Shown one piece after another: positions 26,184 through 34,674 of a stretch of 64,000 nucleotides of DNA. Origin of the DNA: Bradyrhizobium sp. ORS 278 (GTDB taxonomy: Bacteria; Pseudomonadota; Alphaproteobacteria; Rhizobiales; Xanthobacteraceae); assembly GCF_000026145.1 (NCBI RefSeq), contig NC_009445.1, forward strand, positions 6,354,501 through 6,418,500, given 5' to 3'. The translations under genes and the position numbers were made by a program. Each line of letters begins with the position of its first letter. The stretch's first letter is position 1. The notes under the pieces were generated by a model. It was not told where the DNA came from and did no database searches. It worked only from the letters and a program-made list of their open reading frames with translations.

Positions 26184-27184
26184 GGCGCGGCCTCGCCGGA
26201 CGGCCGCCGCGGCCGCAAGATGCCGAAGGTTCTGCTGTCGTCGAGCCAGTGCAGCAGCGGCAGGATCATCCGTTGCAGCGCCAGCACGGCCGAGGTCGCC
26301 AGCAGCGCGGGCAGCGAGCCGGAGGGAATCTCGCGCAGGAGATAACGTCGGGCGGCGGCCATATCGATGCGGCCGAGCTGCAAGAGGTCGTCGCCCCTGT
26401 CGTAGTCCAGCTCGCGCGCGCAGAAGCCGTTGTAGATGTCGTCGCGATGCTTCGGCGCCTCGTCGAAGCGCTTCTTCAGCGCGTCCGAGCCGCCGGTATA
26501 GGCATTGGTGATGACGAAGCGCGTCTCGTCGAAGCCGGCCTCGTCGCCGACGCCGAATACCGCACGGTGCGCCCGCATGATGCCGCGTGCGAGCTGCAGA
26601 TGGGTGAAGCTTTGCCGCGCCTCCGGCTGCGGCGAGGGATAGACGTCGGAGAACGTCTCGCAGACCATGCCGGCCACCGCCGGCACCTGGGTGACGTTGG
26701 AGATCCATTTCGGCCGCAAGCCGTCGCGGATGAACAGCAGCAGCGTGGTCAGGCCGTAGAGTACGCCGGACAGGCCCTTGCCGCGCGCGTCGGGATCGAC
26801 CATGACCAGGCCGAGATGGATCACCTGCTGCGTCTCGCCGTCGCGCGCGACCTGCATGACGGCGAGCGCGTTGAAGGCGATCGGCCGGCCCGTCGTGGCG
26901 TCGGAGACGAGCGTAATGATGGCGCGGGCGAGCGCCTCGCGCTGGCCTGAGAAGATGCCGTAGGTGAGATCGCCCGCGGGCAGCGTGTTGCCGGCGACGG
27001 CACGGAGATCGGCCACCAGCGCAGCCAATGCCGTATCGTCCAGCGTCGTTCCCGGACTTTCGACGATGCGCGTGCGCAGATCCGCGTGGGTGCGCAGCGA
27101 CAGGTCCATCGCCTCCTGGCCGAGCGCCCTGAGCCAGAAACCGACATGGCCGGTGATGCGCTTGGCGGCTGCGACGACGTTCAT
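26180..27184 (-). CDS. GNAT-like N-acyltransferase of unknown substrate
   Basis: 334 residues. The acetyl-CoA-binding signature is seen in LGLVMVDPDARGKGLSGVLYG (the RGKGLSG pyrophosphate loop, about residues 128-142). The N-terminal 100 residues and the C-terminal 150 are outside the GNAT core; a hydrophobic stretch near 300-315 could touch the membrane. AGGAAGGG precedes ATG 27184. Coupled by ATGA to the membrane protein, and on the same strand as the yiaAB-pspA genes 220 bases upstream. Partner in a membrane-associated acylation step is an inference. Confidence 0.7.
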   Translation of the reverse strand: MNVVAAAKRITGHVGFWLRALGQEAMDLSLRTHADLRTRIVESPGTTLDDTALAALVADLRAVAGNTLPAGDLTYGIFSGQREALARAIITLVSDATTGRPIAFNALAVMQVARDGETQQVIHLGLVMVDPDARGKGLSGVLYGLTTLLLFIRDGLRPKWISNVTQVPAVAGMVCETFSDVYPSPQPEARQSFTHLQLARGIMRAHRAVFGVGDEAGFDETRFVITNAYTGGSDALKKRFDEAPKHRDDIYNGFCARELDYDRGDDLLQLGRIDMAAARRYLLREIPSGSLPALLATSAVLALQRMILPLLHWLDDSRTFGILRPRRPSGEAAP

Positions 27185-27306
27185 TCCCTTCCTCGCTCGG
27201 CGTGGCCGCCAACGGCTTGCTCGTCGCGATGTTTGCCCCGCTGGCGTTAATGCGTGGCCACGGTCGGCGACGAAGCGTCAGTCACGGTAAACGCGCGTTG
27301 AACGAC

Positions 27307-27342
27307 GGCAGGCGGCGGATGCCGCCGCATCCACCGCCTGCC
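27307..27342. repeat. Inverted repeat between yiaAB-type and GNAT genes
   Basis: GGCAGGCGG and CCGCCTGCC, with inner arms GGATG / CATCC, form a strong hairpin in the 219-base gap. It may partly end pspA-yiaAB transcription before the GNAT gene. Confidence 0.5.
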
Positions 27343-27403
27343 ATCACGGACCTCGTGGTTCAAGACTCAAGGGGGCGTCTCGAGGATGATGGAGGCCACG
27401 TCG

Positions 27404-27679
27404 TCATGCCGCCTTCGACACTTCCATCAGCAGGCGCTCGGCGCGGGCGTCCTCGATGCGGTTGACGAGCTTGCTGCTCTCGTGGCGGTCGCGCAGCGTC
27501 TTGGTCAAGGTCACGCAGGTCTGCACCAGCATCACGATGCCCATCGTCAGATAGCCCTTCATCCAGAGATCGATCGGCATGAAGAACACGCCGAGGGCGA
27601 CGAGGAAGGCGGAAGCTCCGAAAGAGGCGTAGGCGAAGCTGATGAAGGCGCTCGAGTGCGGCTGGACGTTCTGGTTCAT
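27404..27679 (-). CDS. YiaA/YiaB-family two-helix inner-membrane protein
   Basis: 91 residues with two TM helices (about 10-32 and 38-60; SFAYASFGASAFLVALGVFF and YLTMGIVMLVQTCVTLTKTLRD), the YiaAB domain pattern. AGGAG lies before ATG 27679. It follows pspA by 64 bases on the same strand, so it is probably part of the same stress operon. The function of the family is not established. Confidence 0.8.
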   Translation of the reverse strand: MNQNVQPHSSAFISFAYASFGASAFLVALGVFFMPIDLWMKGYLTMGIVMLVQTCVTLTKTLRDRHESSKLVNRIEDARAERLLMEVSKAA

Positions 27680-27743
27680 GGTCGGCTCCTGTGATGATTG
27701 ACGTTGATGGACGGAAGCGGGTGGAGATCGTCGTGACGAGAAT

Positions 27744-28442
27744 TCAATTCGCCGGCGCGCTGCGGGCGGCTTTCAGCCGCGCCAGCACATCATCGGCGGT
27801 GGTCTTGATGCGCGGGCCGAAGCCCTGCTCGGCGAGCTTCTCGGCGGTCGTGATCGGGCCGCTGGCGGCGTCGAGCTCCATCAGGGCTTCGTCGGCGGCC
27901 TGCGCCTCCATCTGCCGCTCGCGCAGCCGCTTCAGCGTCGCCTCCGCCTCGGGCAAGGTGCATTCGTAGGGACGCGCCGCCTCGATGCCACCGCGGCGCA
28001 GATTGCGCACGGCCTCTGCGGCGCGGGCGATGCGGCGGCCACGATCGAGCTCGGCGATCCGCGCCTCGGCGTTCGCGACATGCCGCTTCAGCCGCGCGAT
28101 CTCGGTGGCGAACAGCGCCCGCGCGGTCCTGGCGGCATCACGCTCGGCCTCCAGACCGGCAATCGCCTGCGCGGCCTCGCGCGCGAGATCCTCGCGGCCC
28201 CCATCGAGCGCGGCCGTCGCGCGCACCTCAAGATCGGTGATGCGCGCAAGCGTCGCCTCCAGCCGCCTGCCCTCCTGCTGGTCCTGGGCGGTGGCCAGCG
28301 CCAGCGCGCGCTTGCTGCGCTCGACAGCCGCCGCCGCGTCGCGCATCTGTTGATCCAGGATCAAGAGCGCGGTCCGGTCCTGCAGCTCCTCCTCTGCGAC
28401 GGCGACGGTGCCCCGAAACAGCGTCAGAACGGTCTTGAACAT
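27744..28442 (-). CDS. pspA: PspA/IM30-family membrane-stress protein
   Basis: 232 residues, almost wholly helical coiled coil, as in PspA/Vipp1, which bind and stabilise the inner membrane as ESCRT-III-like polymers. MFKTVLTLFRGTV is the N-terminal amphipathic helix; LLILDQQMRDAAAAVERSKRAL and GREDLAREAAQ are family landmarks; RLRERQMEAQAADEALMELD lies near the end. ATG 28442 has GGGAG six bases upstream. No pspB, pspC or pspF is nearby; a TetR regulator with multiple operators is divergent instead. Confidence 0.85.
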   Translation of the reverse strand: MFKTVLTLFRGTVAVAEEELQDRTALLILDQQMRDAAAAVERSKRALALATAQDQQEGRRLEATLARITDLEVRATAALDGGREDLAREAAQAIAGLEAERDAARTARALFATEIARLKRHVANAEARIAELDRGRRIARAAEAVRNLRRGGIEAARPYECTLPEAEATLKRLRERQMEAQAADEALMELDAASGPITTAEKLAEQGFGPRIKTTADDVLARLKAARSAPAN

Positions 28443-28457
28443 TGTGAACTCCCTGTT

Positions 28458-28531
28458 ATGAGCATCGCTCATAGGTTTGTTATAGCGCAACCCTGAGCGT
28501 TGCTCAAGAGAATTTTTGAGCGTCGCTCAAT
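28458..28531. promoter_or_regulatory. Three TGAGC-N3-GCTCA operators between pspA and tetR
   Basis: Perfect palindromes with 3-base spacers at 28459-28471 (spacer ATC), 28494-28506 (GTT) and 28517-28529 (GTC). Start-to-start distances are 35 and 23 bp. Their number and place in the divergent gap make them the likely binding sites of the adjacent TetR protein, controlling both directions. Confidence 0.75.
28479..28507 (-). promoter_or_regulatory. Candidate sigma-70 promoter of pspA
   Basis: On the minus strand TTGAGC (28507-28502) and TATAAC (28484-28479) are separated by 17 bp. The -35 hexamer lies within the middle operator, and the first operator covers the expected start site, so bound repressor would block the polymerase. 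No sigma-54 -24/-12 pattern was seen. Confidence 0.55.
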
Positions 28532-28541
28532 ATTTTGGTTA

Positions 28542-29159
28542 ATGATGTCTAAAACACTGGAACGACGCGCGAAACAGCGCGAGGCCCTGATCGAGGCCGC
28601 TGAGCGGATGATCCGGACCAAGGGGCTCGCGGGCCTAAAGACGCGCGATCTCGCCCAGGAGATCGGCGTCGCCAACGGCGCAGTCTACAATCTCGTCGCC
28701 GATGTCGACGAACTGGTGCTGATGGTCGGATCGCGCACCTTGGCCCGGCTCGACGCCGAGCTGTCGCAAGCGGAGAGCGCGGGACCACCCGACTCGGAAG
28801 GCGCGCTGGTGCGCATCGCCATCGCTTATTGCGATTTCGCCGCTCACAATCTGGAGCTCTGGCGCGCCCTGTTCGAGCACCGCATGCCGCCGGAGAAGCC
28901 GCTGCCCGACTGGGCGATCGCCGACCAGATGCATCTGTTCCGCCACATCCACCAGCCGCTCGCCGCGCTGTTTCCGCAGCGCTCGTTCGATGACATCAGC
29001 GTCACCGCGCGCAGCCTGTTCTCCGCGGTCCACGGCATGGTCGCACTCGGTCTGGAGCAGAAGCTGATCGCGGTACCGCTCGCAGCCTTGCGCCAGCAGA
29101 TCGCAACCATGGTGCAGGCCATGGTGACGGGACTCGTGTCGGCGGCAAAGACCGCTTAG
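28542..29159 (+). CDS. TetR-family regulator of the pspA unit
   Basis: 205 residues. N-terminal HTH: AERMIRTKGLAGLKTRDLAQEIGVANGAVYNLVADVDELV (about residues 18-57). The rest is an all-helical ligand domain of the TetR_C/WHG type, with LELWRALFEHRM and ARSLFSAVHGMVALGLEQKL. Divergent from pspA; the three palindromes in between suggest autoregulation. Start at ATG 28542 avoids overlap with the operators; an in-frame upstream ATG at 28500 would begin inside one. Confidence 0.85.
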   Translation: MMSKTLERRAKQREALIEAAERMIRTKGLAGLKTRDLAQEIGVANGAVYNLVADVDELVLMVGSRTLARLDAELSQAESAGPPDSEGALVRIAIAYCDFAAHNLELWRALFEHRMPPEKPLPDWAIADQMHLFRHIHQPLAALFPQRSFDDISVTARSLFSAVHGMVALGLEQKLIAVPLAALRQQIATMVQAMVTGLVSAAKTA

Positions 29160-29524
29160 CCAGGCAAGATTGACACGGCTCTGCCATGCCGGACGCGAGC
29201 GGCGTCCGGCGCTCCCAACTATCAAATGAGATGACGTCTCGGGGAGACGCCGCCTGATCGATCACGCCTGTCCACAAGGGTGGCGCGAACAAACTAACGC
29301 CGCATTGCTTCGCACTATCATGGCAACGTTCGGACTTGTTCCAGACAATTTATCGGGAACTTGCCGATCGACCGGCACTCGACGATGAGTGTTAGTTCGT
29401 CAGGTCTGCACCGGCTGGCTGCATGGCCGCGGCCGTCAGGCCGGCAGCATCTGCAGTGGATGGCCGCCGCATCCCAGGAAGAAAACGCCAATAAAGATGG
29501 GATGCGCGAGGCGAGGGGGAATTC
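29160..29524. other. Intergenic stretch without a recognised gene
   Basis: 365 bases between the TetR stop and the binding-protein start. No ORF with a ribosome binding site or clear structural element was found. The promoter of the next gene should lie near its right end. Confidence 0.5.
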
Positions 29525-31150
29525 GTGAGACATTTGCGTGCGCCTAATGACGACCGTGATCCGCCCTTCGCCCCGGGCTACGATGATGACCGGCGTGCGC
29601 TGTATGAACCAGCCTGGCGCGACGAGCGCGACCGGCCGACGCCCGCGGAGTTCGCCGCGCGCTTCGGCGTGCAGGAACTGCCGCCAGCGCCGCGGCAAAG
29701 ACGCTCGTTCGGTGTGTTCAGAATCCTCGGACTCGTCGTTATAGCCGCGGGCGTGGCCGGATTTGCCGCGATCAAGCTGCCGATCCGTTGGCCTGCCTCG
29801 GTCGCCGCCGACAGCAGCACGGACGCGACAGCGACCGCGAGCGTCCCCTCGGTTTCGATTCGCGCTTCGCAGGCGTTCGCCCAGGTGCAAGACGCGCCAT
29901 CGGCGAACGCCGCTCCCGCGATTGCTCCCGATGCTGGCGCGCGCCTGAGGGAGGAGGACCGTGTGCCGAAGTTCGACACGCGGATGGCCAATGCGGCCGT
30001 GGCCGCGCAGGCCAGCGCGCAGCCCGCGGTCCAGGGCGTGACCGACACCGAGATCCGCTTCGGCATGGCCGCTCCGTTCTCGGGCCCAGCCCGGGAGATG
30101 GGCCGCCAGCTCAAGCTCGGCATCGAGCTCGCCTTCGCGCAGGTCAATGAGGACGGCGGCGTGCATGGCCGTCAGCTCAAGCTCACCACGGCCGACGATG
30201 CCTACGAGCCGACGCGAACGCTGAATGCGATGAAGGACCTCTACGAGCAGCAGAAGGTGTTCGGCTTCGTGGAGAACTATGGCAGCCCGACCGCGCTGAT
30301 CTCCGTCCCCTACGCGCTCGAGCGCCATGCGTTGTATTTCGGCGCCTTCACCGGCGCGCCCTCGCTGCGACGGGATCCGCCCGACCGCTACGTCTTCAAC
30401 TACCGGGCTGGCTATGCCGAGGAGGCCGACGCGATCGTGCGCTATCTCGTCAAGAACCGCCGGCTGCGTCCGCAGGACATCGGCGTACTCACCCAGCAGG
30501 ACGCCTATGGCGATGCCGGCTGGGACGGCGTTGTCAAGGCGATGCGCGGGCTGCGCGGCGGCAATGCCGGCGAGATCTTCCGCATGAGCTACAACCGCAA
30601 CACCGTCAATGTCGACGAGGCCATCGCGCAGCTGAAGCGGCAGCGGCCTGTCATCAAGGCCGTCGTCCTCGTCGCCACCTTCCGGGCCGCTGCGAAGTTC
30701 ATCGAAAAGACCCGCGACCTCTATCCCGACATGATCTACGCGACGATCTCCGGCGTCGGCAGCACGGGGCTCGCCGGCGAGCTCATGGTGCTCGGACCCA
30801 AATATGCCGATGGCGTGATCTGCACCCAGGTCACCCCGGCCGTCGACGGCTACGCCTCTGTCACGCTGAGTTACAAGAAGGCGCTCGCCAAGTATTTTCC
30901 GGGCGAGCCGGCCGACTACACATCGCTGGAAGCCTATCTCACGGCCAATATCCTGATCGAGGGGCTGCGACGGACTGGTCCCGCGCTCGATACCGAGTCG
31001 CTGGTCACCAATCTCGAGGCGATGCAGAACTACGAGCTCGGCGTCGGCTCCAAGGTGAGCTTCGGCCCCTCCGACCACCAGGCGCTGCACAAAGTCTGGG
31101 GCACCCAGCTCGACAAGACCGGGCAGTATCACGCGATCGATCTGGACTAG
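29525..31150 (+). CDS. Membrane-anchored periplasmic-binding-protein-fold protein (Peripla_BP_6)
   Basis: 541 residues from a GTG at 29525, after GAGGGGG. Residues 1-60 are charged and soluble, 62-84 form one TM helix (VFRILGLVVIAAGVAGFAAI), then a 90-residue low-complexity linker leads to a branched-chain amino-acid type binding domain (about 170-541: TEIRFGMAAPFSGPAREMG, YGDAGWDGVVKAM). Ordinary LivJ-type proteins have a cleavable signal peptide; here the helix is internal, so the protein should stay anchored with a cytoplasmic N-terminus. No ABC transporter genes are adjacent. A sensor or scaffold role is possible. Confidence 0.8.
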   Translation: MRHLRAPNDDRDPPFAPGYDDDRRALYEPAWRDERDRPTPAEFAARFGVQELPPAPRQRRSFGVFRILGLVVIAAGVAGFAAIKLPIRWPASVAADSSTDATATASVPSVSIRASQAFAQVQDAPSANAAPAIAPDAGARLREEDRVPKFDTRMANAAVAAQASAQPAVQGVTDTEIRFGMAAPFSGPAREMGRQLKLGIELAFAQVNEDGGVHGRQLKLTTADDAYEPTRTLNAMKDLYEQQKVFGFVENYGSPTALISVPYALERHALYFGAFTGAPSLRRDPPDRYVFNYRAGYAEEADAIVRYLVKNRRLRPQDIGVLTQQDAYGDAGWDGVVKAMRGLRGGNAGEIFRMSYNRNTVNVDEAIAQLKRQRPVIKAVVLVATFRAAAKFIEKTRDLYPDMIYATISGVGSTGLAGELMVLGPKYADGVICTQVTPAVDGYASVTLSYKKALAKYFPGEPADYTSLEAYLTANILIEGLRRTGPALDTESLVTNLEAMQNYELGVGSKVSFGPSDHQALHKVWGTQLDKTGQYHAIDLD

Positions 31151-31363
31151 CAGGTCCGGCCGACGTCCATCGGGCGGCACGGCAGCCATGGCGAGGGGCG
31201 GTCAGCGCCGATCTCGAATGACGCTTCTCTTGGCGCCGGCGGCCTACTTCGCACGCTCACTGCGCGCGATGGCCTCAGTAATATCAGTTGCCGGGATCAT
31301 CACGAGATTCGTCGCAAAGCGCGTTCCGAGCATGGTACCGCCCCTGCTCACGAAGCAGACGTC

Positions 31364-31831
31364 TTACGGCCTCGTGCGAAGGTCCCATGAAAACGGCTGA
31401 AGCTGTCCCGGTATCGGCTCGAACAGAGGCCTGAATGCAACGGCGACATAGAAGTGATAAGCATGCTGGGACGCAGGGGGTGACACGATCACCCGATGCT
31501 CGATCAGATTGCCGGACGTGTCGTAGACATACGCTCCCCTCAAGTTCTTGGTCTCGTCGATGGTGAAGCTGCCCTGCAGGCAAACACCGACGTTGACGCC
31601 AACATGAAAGCCATCCTTGGCAAAGTCCCGCAGGTCCACATCCGAGGACAGCGTCACCTTGATCAGCGGCCGCGGCCGATGGCCCATCGGACTGATGTCG
31701 GCCGGATCATAGTCGTCGACAACCTCGATCGCGGCGACCTTGAAGTCGTCCAGCCCCGCGACGGCCGGCCGGATCGACGACCAAAGCACGGCCGACGCCA
31801 GAACAATCCACATCGCTTCTCGCCTCTCCAT
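31364..31831 (-). CDS. Secreted protein of unknown function
   Basis: About 155 residues. The N-terminus MERREAMWIVLASAVLWSS with a cleavage site near RPAVA is a signal peptide. The mature part has VTLSSDVDLRDFAKDGFHVGVNVGVC and a single cysteine. The start is uncertain: ATG 31813 has a better Shine-Dalgarno (GGAGAGG) but loses the positive n-region. No family recognised. Confidence 0.65.
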   Translation of the reverse strand: MERREAMWIVLASAVLWSSIRPAVAGLDDFKVAAIEVVDDYDPADISPMGHRPRPLIKVTLSSDVDLRDFAKDGFHVGVNVGVCLQGSFTIDETKNLRGAYVYDTSGNLIEHRVIVSPPASQHAYHFYVAVAFRPLFEPIPGQLQPFSWDLRTRP

Positions 31832-32033
31832 GAACACGCCGCTGATGCTCATTTGTCGTGATAGGCGATCGCGCACACGAGATCGATCCATGTTCTCGCA
31901 TGGGTGAAGTTAGCCTAACCGCTTTCGATCCCGCAACATCCTCGCAGCTCGGAGTCGCCGACGCCGCAATCCGCTCACGGTTGCACCTTCCTTTAGCTCG
32001 TCGGCATTGTCGACGGCACGCTCAGGATGCAAG

Positions 32034-33194
32034 ATGGCCGGGTTGCCACAACGGAGCTCGGCAGGCGTGCACGACATCGGTCTCACTGCGATTGATCTCG
32101 GGCTGCGCGGCGCCGCGAGTGGCCTGTTCACGATGATCGTTCTGGTGCTGATCAGGCTGCGCCCTGCAAATGCGCTGGCCATTCTCGGTCTTGTGATGTC
32201 GGCCGGCGGCGCCGGCTTCGCCATCGCCACCGCGCCGTTCGTCCCGGCATCCACCTATTGGTGGACGCTGCCGATCCTGTCGGCGCAGCCGGTGGTGTTC
32301 TGGCTATGGGCGCGCGCGGCGTTCGACGACGAGTTTACGCTGCGGCGCTGGCACGGCGCGGTCTGGCTGGCGGTGATCGCGCTCGGCTTCACGGCGTCGC
32401 TGAGCTGGCCGATGTGGCCCGCCGTCACCAAGGTCTGCGCCAAGGGCCTGTCGGCCGTGGCGCTCGTCTTATCGCTGCTCGCGATCGTACAGACGGTGTC
32501 GACCTGGCGTGACGACCTGATCGCGCGGCGCCGGCTGCTGCGCATGGCCGTGGTCGTCCTGAACCTCGGCTTCATCGTCTTCGTCGCGGGGCCGCCTCTG
32601 CTGCCACTGCCCGTGGCGCCGCTCGGGCTCGTCGCCAACACCGGCGGAGTCGGCAGCTTGATCAGCGCGCTGACGCTCTGCGCGCTGGCGATGCTGGCAA
32701 GCTGGATGCTTTTCGGAGCGAACGCCGCCGCGGCGTTAGCGAGTCCGGTCGTCGTGACGGCCGGCATCTCCGACGAGACGCCAGCCGCCGGGCCGGCCGA
32801 CCCGCGCCCGGTCGTCGCACCGCTGCTGCTGCGCCGGCTCGACCATCTCATGACCGCCGAGCGAATTTATCGCCAGGAAGGGCTGTCGATCGGCGGTCTC
32901 GCCGCCAAGCTCAACGTGCCGGAATATCGGCTGCGGCAGGCGATCAACGAGGGCCTCGGCCACCGCAACTTCAACGCCTTTCTCAACCGCTACCGGATCG
33001 ACGATGCCAAGGCCGCGCTGGCGGATCCCAGCCAGCGCGAGGTACCGGTGCTGACGATCGCAATCGATGCCGGCTTCCAGTCGATCGGACCGTTCAACCG
33101 CGCCTTCAAGGCGGCAACGGGCATGACGCCGACGGAATTCCGCCGCAAGGCGCCGGCCACGACGGCCGATTTGAAGATTCGGCAAGCCGACTGA
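32034..33194 (+). CDS. AraC-family HTH regulator with multi-TM N-terminal domain
   Basis: 386 residues. About seven TM helices occupy residues 15-240 (LFTMIVLVLIRLRP, GLVMSAGGAGFAIATAPFV, FIVFVAGPPLLPLP), followed by an AraC/XylS HTH at roughly 285-380 (IGGLAAKLNVPEYRLRQAINEGLGHRNFNAFLNRYRI and TIAIDAGFQSIGPFNRAFKAATGMTPTEFRR). Such proteins sense at the membrane and bind DNA directly. AGGA lies six bases before ATG 32034. The membrane acyltransferase gene starts 94 bases downstream; tandem palindromes lie between them. Confidence 0.85.
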   Translation: MAGLPQRSSAGVHDIGLTAIDLGLRGAASGLFTMIVLVLIRLRPANALAILGLVMSAGGAGFAIATAPFVPASTYWWTLPILSAQPVVFWLWARAAFDDEFTLRRWHGAVWLAVIALGFTASLSWPMWPAVTKVCAKGLSAVALVLSLLAIVQTVSTWRDDLIARRRLLRMAVVVLNLGFIVFVAGPPLLPLPVAPLGLVANTGGVGSLISALTLCALAMLASWMLFGANAAAALASPVVVTAGISDETPAAGPADPRPVVAPLLLRRLDHLMTAERIYRQEGLSIGGLAAKLNVPEYRLRQAINEGLGHRNFNAFLNRYRIDDAKAALADPSQREVPVLTIAIDAGFQSIGPFNRAFKAATGMTPTEFRRKAPATTADLKIRQAD

Positions 33195-33213
33195 AAGATT
33201 CGGCTGGCCGAAT
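33175..33213. promoter_or_regulatory. Two tandem palindromes 21 bp apart, before the acyltransferase gene
   Basis: AGATTCGGC-N2-GCCGA occurs at 33175-33190 and 33196-33211, exactly 21 bp apart, i.e. two helical turns. The second copy is a perfect palindrome, ATTCGGC-TG-GCCGAAT (33198-33213). The first overlaps the last codons of the regulator. The geometry matches tandem AraC-family sites. Confidence 0.6.
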
Positions 33214-33288
33214 TCGCGATCCGGCCGACACGCAAGGGCTGGCGGACGCAAGGGTGAAAGGCACCGTTTCGTCGCTCGCGAGGATTTC

Positions 33289-34542
33289 ATGCCCAGCACC
33301 ACCTCACCTGCCTCCACGTCCGAACGGCTGCATGCGCTCGATGCGGTCAGAGCGATCGCCCTTTTGCTCGGCATCGTGCTGCATTCGGCAATCTCGTTCG
33401 TGCCGCCGGGACCAACGCGGACCTGGTTCATAGAGGACACGCATCCGAGCGCGATGCTCGGCATCGTGACTTTCGTCATCCACGTGTTCCGGATGACCAC
33501 CTTCTTCCTGATGGCCGGCCTGTTCGCCCGCATGAGCCTGCACCGGCGCGGCGTCACGGGCTTCGTCAAGGACCGTCTGCTGAGAATTGCGCTGCCGCTG
33601 GTGGTCACCTGGCCGATCTTGTTCGTGCCGATGGCTGTCGTCGTCATGTGGGCCAGCCAGTTTCCACATGGTGGACCGGTGCCCAGCATGGGCGGCTGGC
33701 CGCCGGATCTGCCGCGCTTTCCGCTGACGCATCTGTGGTTTCTCTACGTGCTGATCGAACTCTACGCCGCGGCGCTGCTGCTGCGCTGGGGCGTGGCCGT
33801 GATCGACACCGACGGACGGTGGCATGCGGCGGCCGATCGGCTGTTCGCGCGGATCATGCACAGCCGGCTCGCGCCGGCGATCCTCGCGCTGCCGATCATG
33901 ATCGCGCTCAGCCTCGATCCGAGATGGGTCGGCTTCATCGGCGTGCGCACGCCGGACCAGTCGCTGATCACCAACGGGCAGGCCTGGATCGGCTTTGGCA
34001 CCGCCTTCGCGGTCGGCTGGCTGCTGCATCGGCAGATCGCGCTGCTGAAGGTGCTGGAGCAGCGCTGGATGTTCAACGCGGCCGCAGCGATCGTCCTGAC
34101 CGGCCTCAGCTTCGCGCTGGCGCTCGGCGTCGCCATGGTGGCCCGGCGCGTCTGGGCCGCACCGGTCGACCTCTCAACCCTCAGGCTCGCGGGCGCGATC
34201 GTCTATGCGCTGGCGATCTGGACCACGAGCTTCGCGGCGATCGGGCTGGCGTTGCGCTTCATGGCGGGCTTCAGCCCCGCCAGGCGCTATCTCGCCGATG
34301 CCTCCTACTGGCTTTATCTGATCCACCTGCCGATCGTGATGGCGCTGCAGGTCGCGGTGTCGCAACTCGACTGGCCATGGCCGGCGAAATACGCGTTGAT
34401 CCTGCTCGTGGCGATGCCGACCATGCTGGCGAGCTATCATTGGCTCGTACGCGATACCGTCCTGGGCCGGATGCTGAACGGCAAGCGCATCAATCGGCCA
34501 GCGGCACCGATGCCTGTCATCGGCGATTCCGTGCGCACGTAG
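33289..34542 (+). CDS. Acyltransferase family 3 membrane protein
   Basis: 417 residues, about ten TM helices. RLHALDAVRAIALLLGIVLHS carries the conserved arginine and histidine of AT3 proteins; FRMTTFFLMAGLFAR, FPLTHLWFLYVLIELY and YWLYLIHLPIVMALQ are also typical. Family members transfer acyl groups to sugars in the periplasm or envelope (OpgC/OafA type). Likely target is a glycan or glucan of the envelope. Probably controlled by the upstream membrane AraC-type regulator. Confidence 0.85.
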   Translation: MPSTTSPASTSERLHALDAVRAIALLLGIVLHSAISFVPPGPTRTWFIEDTHPSAMLGIVTFVIHVFRMTTFFLMAGLFARMSLHRRGVTGFVKDRLLRIALPLVVTWPILFVPMAVVVMWASQFPHGGPVPSMGGWPPDLPRFPLTHLWFLYVLIELYAAALLLRWGVAVIDTDGRWHAAADRLFARIMHSRLAPAILALPIMIALSLDPRWVGFIGVRTPDQSLITNGQAWIGFGTAFAVGWLLHRQIALLKVLEQRWMFNAAAAIVLTGLSFALALGVAMVARRVWAAPVDLSTLRLAGAIVYALAIWTTSFAAIGLALRFMAGFSPARRYLADASYWLYLIHLPIVMALQVAVSQLDWPWPAKYALILLVAMPTMLASYHWLVRDTVLGRMLNGKRINRPAAPMPVIGDSVRT

Positions 34543-34674
34543 CGCCGACGCATCCCCGATGCCTGCTGCCGCGCCGCTCCTGGTCAAATTTTGATCAGCG
34601 CGAGTCGGCGCGGCCGCGCTAGATTCAAGATGCGGCGTCCTGCAACTGCGTCGCGACGAGCGCGAGGCCAGCCC

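Noticed and set aside
26184..27212. N-terminal extension of the membrane-protein frame upstream of 26183
   Set aside because: It overlaps the GNAT gene in another frame and is Arg-rich; the ATG at 26183 overlaps the GNAT stop and begins a clean TM protein.
28459..28529. Sigma-54 promoter for pspA
   Set aside because: No GG-N10-GC (-24/-12) pattern stands at a proper distance before pspA, and no PspF-type activator is nearby.
31188..31400. Plus-strand ORF of 70 codons
   Set aside because: No ribosome binding site, overlaps the 3' end of the secreted-protein gene on the other strand, and has no recognisable sequence.
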